From Allorhizocola rhizosphaerae (GTDB taxonomy: Bacteria > Actinomycetota > Actinomycetes > Mycobacteriales > Micromonosporaceae), in NCBI RefSeq assembly GCF_003426775.1, contig NZ_QJUG01000033.1, positions 1 through 51,395 on the forward strand: DNA of 51,395 bases, in the 5' to 3' direction. The translations under genes and the position numbers were made by a program. Every line of letters starts with the position of its first letter. Positions within the stretch are counted from its first letter, which is position 1. Under the pieces are notes generated by a model. It did no database searches. It saw nothing but the letters and a program-made list of their open reading frames with translations, and had not been told where the DNA came from. Below, one piece after another: positions 31,580-41,081 of the stretch.

Positions 31580-33291
31580 TGGTATCCCCGCGGCGTGACC
31601 ATGCGCCCGTTGACTTCACGGGTGCTGGAGGAGCCCACGATCACGACGGTGTTCATGTCCACGTCATCGGGGTCGAGTGCGGACAGTGTGGTGCGGATGA
31701 TGCGCTGGGCGTCCCGAAACGCGTTGCGCACGATGCCGACGGGTGTGTCGGGTGGTCGGTGCTTGCCCAGGATCGCGAGAGCCTCGGGCAACTGGTGCGT
31801 GCGGCGCGTGCTGCGCGGGTTGTACAGGCACACGACCAGGTCCGACTCGGCGGCCGCGTAGAGCCGGCGTTCGATGGCGTGCCAGGGCGTGTGCAGGTCG
31901 GATAGGGAAATGTAGGCGTGGTCGTGCCCGAGCGGGGCGCCAAGCAGCGCGCTCGCGGCGAGGGCGGCGGTCACGCCCGGTACCATATGAATGTCAAGGT
32001 CTCCGGAGGCAAACTCCAGTGCGGGCGAGGCCATTGCATAGACTCCCGCGTCTCCCGAGCCGATGAGCGCGACCGCATTGCCTTGGCGGGCAAGCTCGAC
32101 GGCGGTGCGGGCGCGCTCCTCCTCCGCGCCGAGCCCGCTCGCCACGACGCGGGTCCCGGGGCGCAGCAGGTGCCGGATCTGATCGACGTATTGGTCGAGC
32201 CCGACCACGATGGCGGCGCGGCGCAGTTCCGTTGTGGCCCTGGGTGTTCGAAGATCGGCGGCGCCCGGCCCGAGCCCGACGACGGCCAGACGCCCGCGCG
32301 GCACGAGCCTCGCCACCGCCACGGTGGCCCTTGCTGACACCGTTTTTGGCACGATGAGGCGCGCTTCGCGGCCACGGCTTCGCGCGGCGAGCAGGGCGGC
32401 GGCCTCGGAAACGCTTGGCGTGCCAACGGCTTCGCGGACCACTTCGGACGGATGGGGGACTTCGATGGCGGCTAGTTGTGCGGCAGAATAGGTGAGGATC
32501 GGCCAGCCTCGTTCCTCGCCAAACTCGACCAGCCCGGCCTCGTCGGCCTTGATGTCGGCGGTCGCGATGCACCGCACCGATTCGGCCGCGAGCCGCGCAT
32601 CGGCCAGCACCTGATCGACGAGCGCAGCGATCTCGCCCTTGGCCACGCCGCGGCTGGCGCCGATGCCCAGCACGAGCGACGGCGGATGCAGCACGAGCGC
32701 GCCCGAGGCGGCAACGTCCAGGTCGGACGCTTGCGGCGAGCGGACGCAGCGGTCGGTGATGACTACGGCGTGGGGCGCGGCGGGGTGGTCGCCCACGTTG
32801 GGGGGCAGCGCGGGCACGGGCCACTGGTCGTCGGACTTCCAGGCCACCAGAGCACCGTCGAGCATGGCACGGCTCACGCCGGCGAGCCGCTCGGGGTTTC
32901 CCACCTTGAACCCCATCATATCCAGCCCCGGAAAGCCCACCGAATCCGTGGCCGTGGTCACGACCGCCTGCGCCCCAAGAACCTCCGACACCCGCTCGGC
33001 CAGCCGGTTGGCCCCGGCTTCGTGCCCACCCAGCAGCGCGACGGCGTAGCGGCCGGCCTCGTCAACGCAGACCACCGCGGGGTCGGATTGCTTGCCGCTC
33101 AACAGCGGCGCGACGAGGCGCACGGTCGCTCCGGTGGCGAGGAACGCGACAATGGAGGTGCACTCTTCCCAGGCATGAGCCAACTGCTCCCGCACGGGTC
33201 CATCATGGACGGTGCACTCGCGCGGCCAGGCCTCCGCGAGCCCCAAAGCCATGCACCGGCCCGCCTCCGTGGTCCAGACCAATCCAATCAC
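31567..33291 (-). CDS. cobJ: CbiG-CobJ fusion: cobalt-precorrin-5A hydrolase / precorrin-3B C17-methyltransferase
   Basis: A 574-residue bifunctional protein. Residues 1-320 are CbiG: VAFLATGATVRLVAPLL, AVALLGGHEAGANRLAERV, then VLGIGASRGVAKGEIAALV in its C-terminal half. Residues about 332-574 are the SAM-dependent ring methyltransferase CobJ/CbiH: GRLAVVGLGPGAADLRTPRA, ALIGSGDAGVYAMASP, MVPGVTAALAASALLGAPLG and VVCLYNPRSTRRTHQLPEAL. The fusion is known in actinobacteria. The GTG at 33291 follows GGGGAG and overlaps the cobL stop as GTGA. Confidence 0.92.
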   Translation of the reverse strand: MIGLVWTTEAGRCMALGLAEAWPRECTVHDGPVREQLAHAWEECTSIVAFLATGATVRLVAPLLSGKQSDPAVVCVDEAGRYAVALLGGHEAGANRLAERVSEVLGAQAVVTTATDSVGFPGLDMMGFKVGNPERLAGVSRAMLDGALVAWKSDDQWPVPALPPNVGDHPAAPHAVVITDRCVRSPQASDLDVAASGALVLHPPSLVLGIGASRGVAKGEIAALVDQVLADARLAAESVRCIATADIKADEAGLVEFGEERGWPILTYSAAQLAAIEVPHPSEVVREAVGTPSVSEAAALLAARSRGREARLIVPKTVSARATVAVARLVPRGRLAVVGLGPGAADLRTPRATTELRRAAIVVGLDQYVDQIRHLLRPGTRVVASGLGAEEERARTAVELARQGNAVALIGSGDAGVYAMASPALEFASGDLDIHMVPGVTAALAASALLGAPLGHDHAYISLSDLHTPWHAIERRLYAAAESDLVVCLYNPRSTRRTHQLPEALAILGKHRPPDTPVGIVRNAFRDAQRIIRTTLSALDPDDVDMNTVVIVGSSSTREVNGRMVTPRGYQWKQ

Positions 33292-34439
33292 GACAGCTCT
33301 CCCCACACTACGAACACCGGGTTGACCGGTGCGAGCCGGTGCGTCCCATCCGGCAGCGGATGGAGCCGGGAAGCCTGCAGCGCGACGCCCTCGGCCTCGT
33401 ATCCGGCCTCGCCCATGCAACGCAACGCCGGGCCGACCCGTTCGACCCCCGCGACGGCCATCACCAGCCGGGCGGGCCGCCGCCGCGCGCATGCCGAGAG
33501 CACGCCGAGCCCGCCCCCGCCCACGAACACCGCGTCAGGATCGGGCAGGTCCGCCAGGCACGCGGGCGCGGACCCGGCAACTATCTGCACGCCAAGCTCG
33601 CTCGTGTTTCGCTCGATCAGCGAAACCGCTTCCGGGTCGCGCTCGACGGCGACGACGGCCGCGCCGAAGCGGGCGCATTCCGCCGCCACCGAACCCGAGC
33701 CTGCCCCGACATCCCACACCAGGTCACCGACCCGCGGCCCGAGTCGCGCCAAGACCAACGCACGCACCTCGGCCTTCGTAATCATGGAGTCCCGATGGGC
33801 GAACGACTTCTCCGGCAGGGCCCACCCAGCCGGGCCCGGCCCGACCCCCGCGATCCAACGAGGACCAGCACCATCCACCCTGGACGGGTCAATCACGAGC
33901 ACCACGTTGAGCGACGCCCACGGCGGATCGCCCGCCATCCGTTCCTGAGGCGTGCCAAGGTTTTCCGCCACGAGCAGAGTCCGGGGCACGCCCTGCAACG
34001 CGGCCGCGAGCTCAGTCGGGCCCGCCCCAGGCCCGGTCAGCACCGCCACTTTCGGATGTGCCCGGCACACGTTGACGACCCTGCCGAGCGACCTCCCGTG
34101 CGCGGACACGACAACAGCATCGTCCCAATCCAAGCCCGCACGGGCGAACGCCGCCGCAACACTCGACACCGCCGGGATGACCCGCGGACGTATGCCCGCA
34201 GCACGCAGGGCACGCACGACGCCAAAGAATCCCGGATCTCCACTGGCGAGCACCACGACGTCGCCTTCATGCGCCGCGATCCGCTCAACCGCGGGCGCAA
34301 GCGGACCGAGGACTATCCGCTCGACCTCAACGTCCACACCGGACAGATGCCGAGCCGCCCCAACAACCAGCGTGGCACCTGACAGCAGAGCGGGATCGAT
34401 TGCGCTGCCGTCACAGCCGATGACGGTGACGGTCGTCAT
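33288..34439 (-). CDS. cobL: precorrin-6Y C5,15-methyltransferase (decarboxylating), CbiE-CbiT fusion
   Basis: A 383-residue protein. Residues 1-190 are the CbiE-type methyltransferase (VTVIGCDGSAID, VVVLASGDPGFFGVVRAL, VIPAVSSVAAAFARAGLDWD). Residues about 200-383 are CbiT, a Rossmann methyltransferase (LPEKSFAHRDSMITKAEVRA, then LVWDVGAGSGSVAAECARFG binding SAM). Together they methylate C5 and C15 and remove the C12 acetate carboxyl. The ATG at 34439 overlaps the cbiD stop as ATGA. Confidence 0.93.
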   Translation of the reverse strand: MTTVTVIGCDGSAIDPALLSGATLVVGAARHLSGVDVEVERIVLGPLAPAVERIAAHEGDVVVLASGDPGFFGVVRALRAAGIRPRVIPAVSSVAAAFARAGLDWDDAVVVSAHGRSLGRVVNVCRAHPKVAVLTGPGAGPTELAAALQGVPRTLLVAENLGTPQERMAGDPPWASLNVVLVIDPSRVDGAGPRWIAGVGPGPAGWALPEKSFAHRDSMITKAEVRALVLARLGPRVGDLVWDVGAGSGSVAAECARFGAAVVAVERDPEAVSLIERNTSELGVQIVAGSAPACLADLPDPDAVFVGGGGLGVLSACARRRPARLVMAVAGVERVGPALRCMGEAGYEAEGVALQASRLHPLPDGTHRLAPVNPVFVVWGELS

Positions 34440-35554
34440 GCGACCCACTCCGCGCGCGTCGCCGCCACGACCACCCTGCCCGTGAAGTCCACCATCGCCA
34501 CGTCGGCGTCCAGCGCGCCTTTGGTGAAGCGCACCAGCACATCCCGCACCCGCGCACACAACCGATCACCCGCCGAGCGCAGAACGCCCGCGCTCTCCCA
34601 CAACTCGTACACGTGCCGCGCCGTATTGGCCGCCGCCACCTCGACCGGGTCACCGCCAAACCGCGCGAGCAGCGAAACATCCACTTTGGATCGCGTGTAG
34701 TGTGTCATCAGCACTCCGGCGGCGAGCTTCGTGAGCTTGCCTATCATGCCGACGAAAACGATCCGCCCGATCCCTTGCTCGACAGCGACCCTCAGCGCGG
34801 CACCCGTGAAGTCGCCCACCTCGATGAAGCAAACCTCCGGCAGCTCTGGCAACAGCGCCGTGGCGCCCGCCTCCGTCCGGCCGCCGGTGCAAAGGACAAC
34901 GGTCGTCTCTGCTTGCGCCGCCGCGACCGCGACCGCCTGCATCACGCTCGCGCGCCATGAAGCCGTCGAGAATGGACGGACGATTCCGGTGGTACCCAGT
35001 ATGGAAATGCCACCCAGGATGCCGAGACGGCGATTGGTGGTCTTGCGGGCCATCAGCTCGCCCTCGGGCACGGAAACGGTCACCTCGACGCCGCGCGCAC
35101 CCGCAACCTCCGCCACGGCCTGCGTAATCATCGCGCGCGGCACCGGATTGATGGCCGGACCGCCGACCTTGAGACCCAGCCCCGGTTTCGTGACGACGCC
35201 GACTCCCTCTCCACCCTCAATCCTTATTCCGGGCCCGGGATGCCAGCGCACGGTCGCGGTGAGATGCGCGCCGTGCGTCACGTCCGGGTCGTCGCCCGCG
35301 TCTTTGACCACGACCGCACGTGCCAGGTCACCGTCTAATCCGGACTCGGCGACCGCGAAGGTGACGCGCCGGCCGGACGGCAGCGCGACCTCCACCCAGC
35401 GCGGAGGTTCGCCGCTCGCGAGCAGCATTGTCGCCGCCTTGGCCGCGGCCGACGCGCAGGTGCCGGTCGTCCAGCCGGTGCGCAGCGCCTTGGGCCTGAC
35501 CTTGGCCGTGCGCGGCAGATCCGGCTCGCGCAGCTCGGGCTCGTCTTGGCTCAT
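34436..35554 (-). CDS. cbiD: cobalt-precorrin-5B C1-methyltransferase CbiD
   Basis: A 372-residue CbiD protein: LRTGWTTGTCASAAAKAA is the family N-terminal signature, GVGVVTKPGLGLKVGGPAIN and the GGISILGTTGIVRPFS motif follow, and IVFVGMIGKLTKLAAGVLMT lies near the C-terminus. CbiD methylates C1 in the cobalt-early route and replaces CobF. Its presence beside CobN-type chelatase genes is a mixed pathway signature common in actinobacteria. Homology starts at the ATG at 35554, overlapping the cobM stop. Confidence 0.93.
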   Translation of the reverse strand: MSQDEPELREPDLPRTAKVRPKALRTGWTTGTCASAAAKAATMLLASGEPPRWVEVALPSGRRVTFAVAESGLDGDLARAVVVKDAGDDPDVTHGAHLTATVRWHPGPGIRIEGGEGVGVVTKPGLGLKVGGPAINPVPRAMITQAVAEVAGARGVEVTVSVPEGELMARKTTNRRLGILGGISILGTTGIVRPFSTASWRASVMQAVAVAAAQAETTVVLCTGGRTEAGATALLPELPEVCFIEVGDFTGAALRVAVEQGIGRIVFVGMIGKLTKLAAGVLMTHYTRSKVDVSLLARFGGDPVEVAAANTARHVYELWESAGVLRSAGDRLCARVRDVLVRFTKGALDADVAMVDFTGRVVVAATRAEWVA

Positions 35555-36342
35555 CGCCGTGCCCGCAGCGCCGCACGAGCCGCCGGATCGGCCCGCCTGT
35601 GCCCATGAAAGTGGCCCGGATGATAGAGATGACTGCGCGTGCCCGACTGTTCCAGTGCGCGCCCCACAAGAAACAGCGTGTGTTTCCAAAGCCGGTGCGC
35701 CTTGACGGTCTCTTCGAGTGTCCTGATTGTGCAGTGCAACACAAGCTCGTCGGGCCACGTCACTTGATAGGCAACGACAACCGGCGTTTCGGGCGGGTAG
35801 CCTCCGGCCTCCAGCTCGACCGCCAGCTGACCGGAGCGAGCCGCCGAGAGAAAGATTGCCATGGTCGTACCGTGCGCGGCGAACGCTCGGATCGATTCCC
35901 GCTGCGGCATGGGCGTCTTTCCGCCCTCAAGCCGGGTCAGGATCACCGACTGGGCCACCTCGGGCACGGTGAGTTCGCGCTGCACCGCGGCCGCCGCCGC
36001 GGTGAACGACGACACCCCCGGGATGACCTCGGTGTCCAGGCCCAGCTCCCGGCAGGCGTCGAGTTGTTCGGCGAGTGCGCCCCACAGCGACGGGTCGCCG
36101 GAGTGGATGCGCGCGACCGTCAGCCCGTCGCGGGCCGCTTCCTCATACAGCGCACGGGTTTGTTCGAGAGTGAGCGCCGCGGAGTCGACGATGCGCGCGT
36201 TGGGGCGGGCGTGGGCCAGCACGTCCGGATGTACCAGACTGGCGGCCCAGATGACCACGTCGGCCGCAGCGATCGCAGCCGCCCCGCGCAGGGTCAGCAG
36301 ATCGGCCGCGCCGGGCCCGGCCCCGACGAACACGACCCTCAT
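35551..36342 (-). CDS. cobM: precorrin-4 C11-methyltransferase
   Basis: A 263-residue SAM-dependent tetrapyrrole methylase. Motifs in order: VVFVGAGPGAADLLTLRGAA, VARIHSGDPSLWGALAEQLD, EVIPGVSSFTAAAAAVQREL, VILTRLEGGKTPMPQRESI (diagnostic for CobM/CbiF) and VVVAYQVTWPDELVLHCTI. It adds the C11 methyl group. It overlaps cobI upstream of it and cbiD downstream by 4 nt each. Confidence 0.94.
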   Translation of the reverse strand: MRVVFVGAGPGAADLLTLRGAAAIAAADVVIWAASLVHPDVLAHARPNARIVDSAALTLEQTRALYEEAARDGLTVARIHSGDPSLWGALAEQLDACRELGLDTEVIPGVSSFTAAAAAVQRELTVPEVAQSVILTRLEGGKTPMPQRESIRAFAAHGTTMAIFLSAARSGQLAVELEAGGYPPETPVVVAYQVTWPDELVLHCTIRTLEETVKAHRLWKHTLFLVGRALEQSGTRSHLYHPGHFHGHRRADPAARAALRARR

Positions 36343-37058
36343 ATCTTGCCGCCTCGGTGACCGCGCAACGGCGGGATGAGAATGGACGACAGATATGGCG
36401 CATCGTCCACCTCGGACAGCGGTGCGATGTGTTCGCCCGGCAGGCCAAGGTGGGTGCCGATGACCGCCCGGTCCAGAGCGCCTGCGGCTTTGAGGCGCGC
36501 GGTCACGTCGGCCAGGTGGCGCCCACCCTTGTACGCGACGATCGTGCCGCCCTGCCCCAGGGCCCCGTCCAGTGCGGATGCGCCGTGCGCCAAGGGAAGC
36601 AGGACAAGCGGCTCCGACCCTTCGACGAGCGGGATTCCGGCGGCCGCCGACAACGCCTGCATCGCGGTGATCCCGGGCACGGTGTCGATCTGCACCGACG
36701 GCACCAGCGACCGCACGGTGTCAGCGAGATAGCTGAACGTGGAATACACGTTCGGGTCGCCGATCGTGGCAAACGCAGCCGTGCCGTCCGTATCCCGAAT
36801 CCATTGCGCCACACGGCTTCCGGCCGCGTCCCAATATCGCTCGCGGCGGGCCGCGTCGGCGCGTTCGTTGAGGGCGAACGGGAGGCGCTCAATGCGCGAG
36901 CCGTCGATGTGTGCGCGAATGGTCTGCTCGGCCCGCCCGGGGGATTCACCCGGCAGCACGGGCACGAAAACCCGGCCCGCCTCGCGCAGGGCACGCAATG
37001 CCTTGAGCGTCAACAGCTCCGGGTCTCCCGGGCCGACGCCGACGCCGATCAGCCGCAT
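36339..37058 (-). CDS. cobI: precorrin-2 C20-methyltransferase
   Basis: A 239-residue tetrapyrrole methylase: LIGVGVGPGDPELLTLKALR at the start, RYWDAAGSRVAQWIRDTDGT, FATIGDPNVYSTFSYLADTV and TVPGITAMQALSAAAGIPLV are the CobI/CbiL landmarks. It makes precorrin-3A (or the cobalt form), the first step that commits precorrin-2 to corrins. The frame stays open upstream, but the ATG at 37058 begins the conserved domain and overlaps the cobB stop by 10 nt. Confidence 0.93.
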   Translation of the reverse strand: MRLIGVGVGPGDPELLTLKALRALREAGRVFVPVLPGESPGRAEQTIRAHIDGSRIERLPFALNERADAARRERYWDAAGSRVAQWIRDTDGTAAFATIGDPNVYSTFSYLADTVRSLVPSVQIDTVPGITAMQALSAAAGIPLVEGSEPLVLLPLAHGASALDGALGQGGTIVAYKGGRHLADVTARLKAAGALDRAVIGTHLGLPGEHIAPLSEVDDAPYLSSILIPPLRGHRGGKI

Positions 37059-38389
37059 GACGCCGCCGCCGCTTCCACCAACCGCTGGGCGAAGCCCGGA
37101 TATCCGGCCCAGTGGGTGTGCAGATATGACGCGTGCACGCCCGCCTGCACAAACCCGCCGGACGCGCCCGACCAGGCGGGGCGCGGGCCGCACTCGGGCG
37201 TGGTCTGAGTCCGGTGAAACTCGTGGCCCGTGACGCGCGTGCCCGCGCCGGCGAGCACGCTCGGCGTCACCGCCACCGCATCGCGGTAGCCGAGCGTGAG
37301 CCGGTCGGTCATCGTCGCCACGGAGTCGAGCACGCCGCACATCTCGTGGCCGTCGAGCATCCGGCCCAGCCACAGCAGGCCGGCGCACTCGGCGACGACC
37401 GGCGCACCCGACAGCGCCAGGTCGCGCACCTGCCGGCGCAGCGGCTCGTTTGCCGCGAGCTGCTCGCCGTAGACCTCGGGGAAGCCGCCGTTGACCACGA
37501 CCGCCGCCGTGCCGTCGGGCAGCTTCTCGTCGCGCAGCGGGTCGAACGACGTCACCTCCGCGCCGACCGCCGAGAGCAGTTCGAGCTGTTCACGGTACCC
37601 GAAAGAGAAGGCGGGACCACCGGCGACGGCGACCGTCGGCCGTCCTTTCACGACAGTGACCGGCGGCGCCCAGGCTCGCACGGGCAGGGACGGGGCGCTG
37701 TTGGCGAGCGCGAGCAGGGCAGGAAGGTCCACGCCGCCGGCGACAAGCGAGGCCATGGCTTCGACGGCGTGGACCGCCTCGGGGGCGCGTTCGGCGACGG
37801 GCACGAGGCCGAGGTGGCGCGATGGCACGGCCACCGGCACGCTACGGCGCAGCACGCCGAGCACGGGCACGCCCACCTCCGCACACGCCTCGCGCAGCAC
37901 CAGCTCATGCCGGTCGGAGCCCACTTGATTGAGAATCGCACCCGCAATGCGCACGCTCGCGCCGAAGGTGCGAAACCCGTGAAGCAGCGCGGCAATCGAG
38001 CGGCCCTGCCCGCGCGCGTCCACGACCAGCACCACCGGCGCGTCGAGCAGGCGGGCGACGTGCGCGGTGGAGCCGAGGCCGCCCGCGCCGCTGCGGCCGT
38101 CGTACAGGCCCATCACCCCCTCCACAATGGACACCTCTGCGGCGGCGGCCCCGTGTGCGAACAGCGGCGCGATGAGCCCCTCGCCCACGAGCACCGGATC
38201 GAGGTTGCGGCCGGGCCGCCCGCAGGCCAGCTCGTGATAGGACGGATCAATGTAGTCCGGGCCGACCTTGAATCCCGCCACCGCGATCCCCTGCTTCGCA
38301 AAGGTTTTCAGCAGTCCGGTGACGACGGTCGTCTTGCCGTGCCCCGACCCCGGCGCGGCGATGACGAGCCTCGGAAACGTGCCTACCAT
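37049..38389 (-). CDS. cobB: cobyrinate/hydrogenobyrinate a,c-diamide synthase
   Basis: A 446-residue ATP-dependent glutamine amidotransferase. The N-terminal P-loop (VIAAPGSGHGKTTVVTGLL) and FKVGPDYIDPSYHELACGRP, then IVEGVMGLYDGRS, mark the dethiobiotin-synthetase-like half. The C-terminal class I amidotransferase has the nucleophile Cys in VVAECAGLLWLGRML and a late His in ASYLHTHWAGYP. It amidates the a and c side chains. It overlaps the end of cobO by 7 nt and lies in the core B12 operon. Confidence 0.94.
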   Translation of the reverse strand: MVGTFPRLVIAAPGSGHGKTTVVTGLLKTFAKQGIAVAGFKVGPDYIDPSYHELACGRPGRNLDPVLVGEGLIAPLFAHGAAAAEVSIVEGVMGLYDGRSGAGGLGSTAHVARLLDAPVVLVVDARGQGRSIAALLHGFRTFGASVRIAGAILNQVGSDRHELVLREACAEVGVPVLGVLRRSVPVAVPSRHLGLVPVAERAPEAVHAVEAMASLVAGGVDLPALLALANSAPSLPVRAWAPPVTVVKGRPTVAVAGGPAFSFGYREQLELLSAVGAEVTSFDPLRDEKLPDGTAAVVVNGGFPEVYGEQLAANEPLRRQVRDLALSGAPVVAECAGLLWLGRMLDGHEMCGVLDSVATMTDRLTLGYRDAVAVTPSVLAGAGTRVTGHEFHRTQTTPECGPRPAWSGASGGFVQAGVHASYLHTHWAGYPGFAQRLVEAAAASCG

Positions 38390-38982
38390 TCGATGCCCGC
38401 CTGGCCCTTGCGCCCCTCATCCATCGGATGCTTGACCTTGCCCATCTCCGTGACGAGATCGGCCGCAGCGATGAGCTCGGGCGCGGCATATCGGCCCGTG
38501 ATGACGACGTGCTGTGTGCCGCCACGGCTTTTCAAGGTGTCGACCACATCGTGCACATCGATCCAGCCCCAGTGAATCGGATAGGTGAACTCATCGAGCA
38601 CGTAGAAGGCGTAACGCTCGGCCAAGAGGTCGCGCTTGACCTGCGCCCACCCCTCGGCGGCATTGGCCGCGTGATCCTCGCCGGCCGGCTTCTTGATCCA
38701 CGACCATCCCTCGCCCATCTTGTGCCACGTCACCGAGCCGCCGACCCCGCTGCAGCCGAGCGCCTGGAACGCAGCCTCCTCGCCGACCCTCCACTTCGGA
38801 CTCTTCACGAACTGGAACACCGCGATCGGCCAGCCCACGTGCCAGGCCCGCAGCGCCATGCCGAACGCGGCGGTGGATTTGCCCTTGCCCGTGCCCGTGT
38901 GCACGGCGAGCACATTGGACCGCCGCCGCTGCCGGGTCGTGAGCCCGTCGTCGGGCACCTGCGGCGGTTTGCCCTGCGGCAT
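38383..38982 (-). CDS. cobO: cob(I)yrinic acid a,c-diamide adenosyltransferase
   Basis: A 199-residue CobO/CobA/BtuR-type enzyme. The modified P-loop VHTGTGKGKSTAAFGMALRA (about residues 27-46) binds ATP; AVFQFVKSPKWRVGEEAAFQ, AFYVLDEFTYPIHWGWIDV and QHVVITGRYAAPELIAAADL are conserved. It transfers the 5'-deoxyadenosyl group to Co(I). The ATG at 38982 overlaps the chelatase stop by one base (TGATG). Confidence 0.94.
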   Translation of the reverse strand: MPQGKPPQVPDDGLTTRQRRRSNVLAVHTGTGKGKSTAAFGMALRAWHVGWPIAVFQFVKSPKWRVGEEAAFQALGCSGVGGSVTWHKMGEGWSWIKKPAGEDHAANAAEGWAQVKRDLLAERYAFYVLDEFTYPIHWGWIDVHDVVDTLKSRGGTQHVVITGRYAAPELIAAADLVTEMGKVKHPMDEGRKGQAGIEW

Positions 38983-40865
38983 CAGGCGGCCCGCCTTCCC
39001 GCGGCAGCCCGCAGATCGGAGGCCGTGACCGCGGCCAGTCGCACGTGTTCGGCGCCGAGCTGAACCGCCAACGCCTCCGCGAGCCCCAGCCGCACGTGCC
39101 CGGCCTCACAGTCGACGACCACGCTCGCCACGCCCATCCGCGCCAGCACCGAAGCCGCCGCGCCCGGATCGCCGCCCGCCGTCGCCCGGCCGTCCGTCAC
39201 CACCACGAGCAGCGCGCGCCGATGCGGGTCGCGCAACCGTTGCAGGCGAAGCGTTTCGGCCGCCTTCATCAGGCCGACCGCGAGCGGAGTCCGGCCGCCG
39301 GTCGGAAGCTCGCGCAGCCGTGCCGCGCCAGCCTCCACACTGGACGTTGGCGGCAGCACGAGCTGCGCGCCATCGGCCCGGAACGTGACCAAACCTACCT
39401 TGTCGCGCCGCTGATACGCATCGAGCAACAGCGACAGCACGGCGGTCTTCACCGCGCTCATGCGCTGCCGCGCCGCCATCGACCCGGAGGCGTCCACACA
39501 GAACAGCACCAAATTGGACTCTTGCCCCTGCCGGACCCGTTCCCGCAAATCGTCTTTGCGCAAACGGACCGGTCCGTGGTCGATGCGGCCGCGATTTTTC
39601 TGGTACCGCGCCGCCGCGCGCAGCGTCGCGACGAGATGCAGTGAGGCGGCGCCGGGGCGGGCCCCCACCGTCCGGCCCGTTCGCGTTTGCGCCTGTGAGC
39701 GCCGCCCCGCCGCTCCGTGCCCCGTCCCCGGTACCGCGAAAAGCTTTGCCCGCTCTGGATTCTGGGGCGCATCGGTGCGGGTCTCGGATCGCGGCGCCTT
39801 GCCATCGCCTGGCCGCGGCTGCGCCGAACCGGGAGGAGGATCGGGATCCGGCTCTGGCTCGGGATCCTCGTTCAGCGCGTCATCCAGCGCCTGCTCGTCC
39901 AACCCCGGCGCGTCAAACGGATTGCGCCTGCGCCGGTGCGGCAACGCGAGCCGGGCCGCAAAGCGCACATCTTCGGCGGTCACGGTGAAGCGGTCGTGCC
40001 ACGCGGCCAACGCCATCGCCGCCCGCGCGACCACGATATCGGCCCGCATGCCGTCGACCTCGAACGCCGCGCACACGTGCGCGATGCGCATGAGCTCGGC
40101 GTCGGGCAGGTCCACCTTGGACAACCGATCCCGCGCTGCCTCGATTTGCCCTTTCAGCGAGGCGTCCGAGTCGGCCCACTGCGCGGCGAACCCCACCGGG
40201 TCGGCCTCGTACGCCAGCCGCCGCCGCACCACCTCGACCCGCTCGCTCGCCTCGCGAGGGGCCCGCACGTCCACCGCGAGCCCGAACCGGTCCAGCAGCT
40301 GCGGCCGCAGCTCGCCCTCCTCCGGGTTCATCGTGCCCACGAGCAGGAACCGGGCCGTGTGCCGCACGGAGACCCCGTCGCGCTCCACGTGTGCCTCGCC
40401 CATCGCGGCCGCGTCGAGCAGCAGGTCGACCAGGTGGTCGGGGAGCAGGTTCACCTCATCGACGTACAGCACGCCCCGATGCGCGGCCGCCAGCAGGCCC
40501 GGCTCGTAGTGCGCGTGCCCGGACGTGAGCGCGTGCTCCAGATCGAGCGCTCCCACCAGCCGGTCCTCGGTCGCGCCCACCGGCAGCTCCACCAACCGCG
40601 CCGGCCGCCGCTCGACACCCTCGTGCCGATGCGCGTCGGGACAGCCCGCATCCGGCGCGGCCGGGTCGCAGCTGAACCGGCAGCCCGCGACCACCTCCAA
40701 CGCCGGGAGCAGCCCGGCAAGGGCCCGCACGACGGTGGACTTCGCCGTGCCCTTCTCGCCTCGGACCAGTACCCCACCGATAGTGGGTGAAACGGCATTG
40801 AGCAGCAGGGAGAGCCTCAGGTCGGCAAGCCCGACCACGGCGGAAAACGGATACGGCGGCGCCAT
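38982..40865 (-). CDS. ChlI/ChlD-type AAA-VWA chelatase subunit (putative cobaltochelatase component)
   Basis: A 627-residue fusion. Residues about 5-310 are a Mg-chelatase ChlI-like AAA+ ATPase with Walker [10 protein letters not shown] (36-44), Walker [15 protein letters not shown] and sensor [14 protein letters not shown] Pro/Glu/Asp-rich hinge ([12 protein letters not shown]) leads to a von Willebrand A domain at about 450-627 with the MIDAS motif DASGSM (Asp458). In actinobacteria such ChlID proteins are thought to partner CobN in place of CobS/CobT. It is the first gene of the main B12 operon, 54 nt downstream of a cobalamin riboswitch. The ATG at 40865 follows GAGAGGA. Confidence 0.9.
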   Translation of the reverse strand: MAPPYPFSAVVGLADLRLSLLLNAVSPTIGGVLVRGEKGTAKSTVVRALAGLLPALEVVAGCRFSCDPAAPDAGCPDAHRHEGVERRPARLVELPVGATEDRLVGALDLEHALTSGHAHYEPGLLAAAHRGVLYVDEVNLLPDHLVDLLLDAAAMGEAHVERDGVSVRHTARFLLVGTMNPEEGELRPQLLDRFGLAVDVRAPREASERVEVVRRRLAYEADPVGFAAQWADSDASLKGQIEAARDRLSKVDLPDAELMRIAHVCAAFEVDGMRADIVVARAAMALAAWHDRFTVTAEDVRFAARLALPHRRRRNPFDAPGLDEQALDDALNEDPEPEPDPDPPPGSAQPRPGDGKAPRSETRTDAPQNPERAKLFAVPGTGHGAAGRRSQAQTRTGRTVGARPGAASLHLVATLRAAARYQKNRGRIDHGPVRLRKDDLRERVRQGQESNLVLFCVDASGSMAARQRMSAVKTAVLSLLLDAYQRRDKVGLVTFRADGAQLVLPPTSSVEAGAARLRELPTGGRTPLAVGLMKAAETLRLQRLRDPHRRALLVVVTDGRATAGGDPGAAASVLARMGVASVVVDCEAGHVRLGLAEALAVQLGAEHVRLAAVTASDLRAAAGRRAA

Positions 40866-40880
40866 TACCCAAGTCCTCTC

Positions 40881-40900
40881 CGCGGGTGTCCTCGCCCGCG
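40881..40900 (-). promoter_or_regulatory. hairpin between the B12 riboswitch and the first ribosome-binding site
   Basis: CGCGGG and CCCGCG form a 6-bp G/C stem with an 8-nt loop directly ahead of the GAGAGGA ribosome-binding site of the chelatase gene. Its position fits the expression platform of the riboswitch, probably acting on translation since no T-tract follows. Confidence 0.5.
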
Positions 40901-40918
40901 AATAGTGCCTATGTAACA

Positions 40919-41065
40919 AGCGGCCGGAGTGTCCTGGCTCCCGGATCGTCGCTCGCCCTCGGCCTTCCAACCGCTCGCACGGCCGTGGCCAAGGAGTGAG
41001 GGTCTGCTCCCCGGTGACAGTGGCGGGACCGCCCCGGACTCACACCGGGTTCCTCCACTGCCGCT
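40919..41065 (-). ncRNA. cobalamin riboswitch upstream of the main B12 operon
   Basis: Minus-strand order: P1 AGCGGC, GGAACCCGGTGTGAGTCCGG, CCGCCACTGTCACCGGGGAG, GGCCACGGCCGTGCGAGCGG, TTGGAAGGCCG, then the B12 box GGGAGCCAGGACACTCCGG and the closing P1 GCCGCT. The two P1 arms are at 41060-41065 and 40919-40924. It begins 16 nt after the stop of the CGNR gene on the same strand. Confidence 0.93.
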
Positions 41066-41081
41066 CGCTCGCTATCGTGTC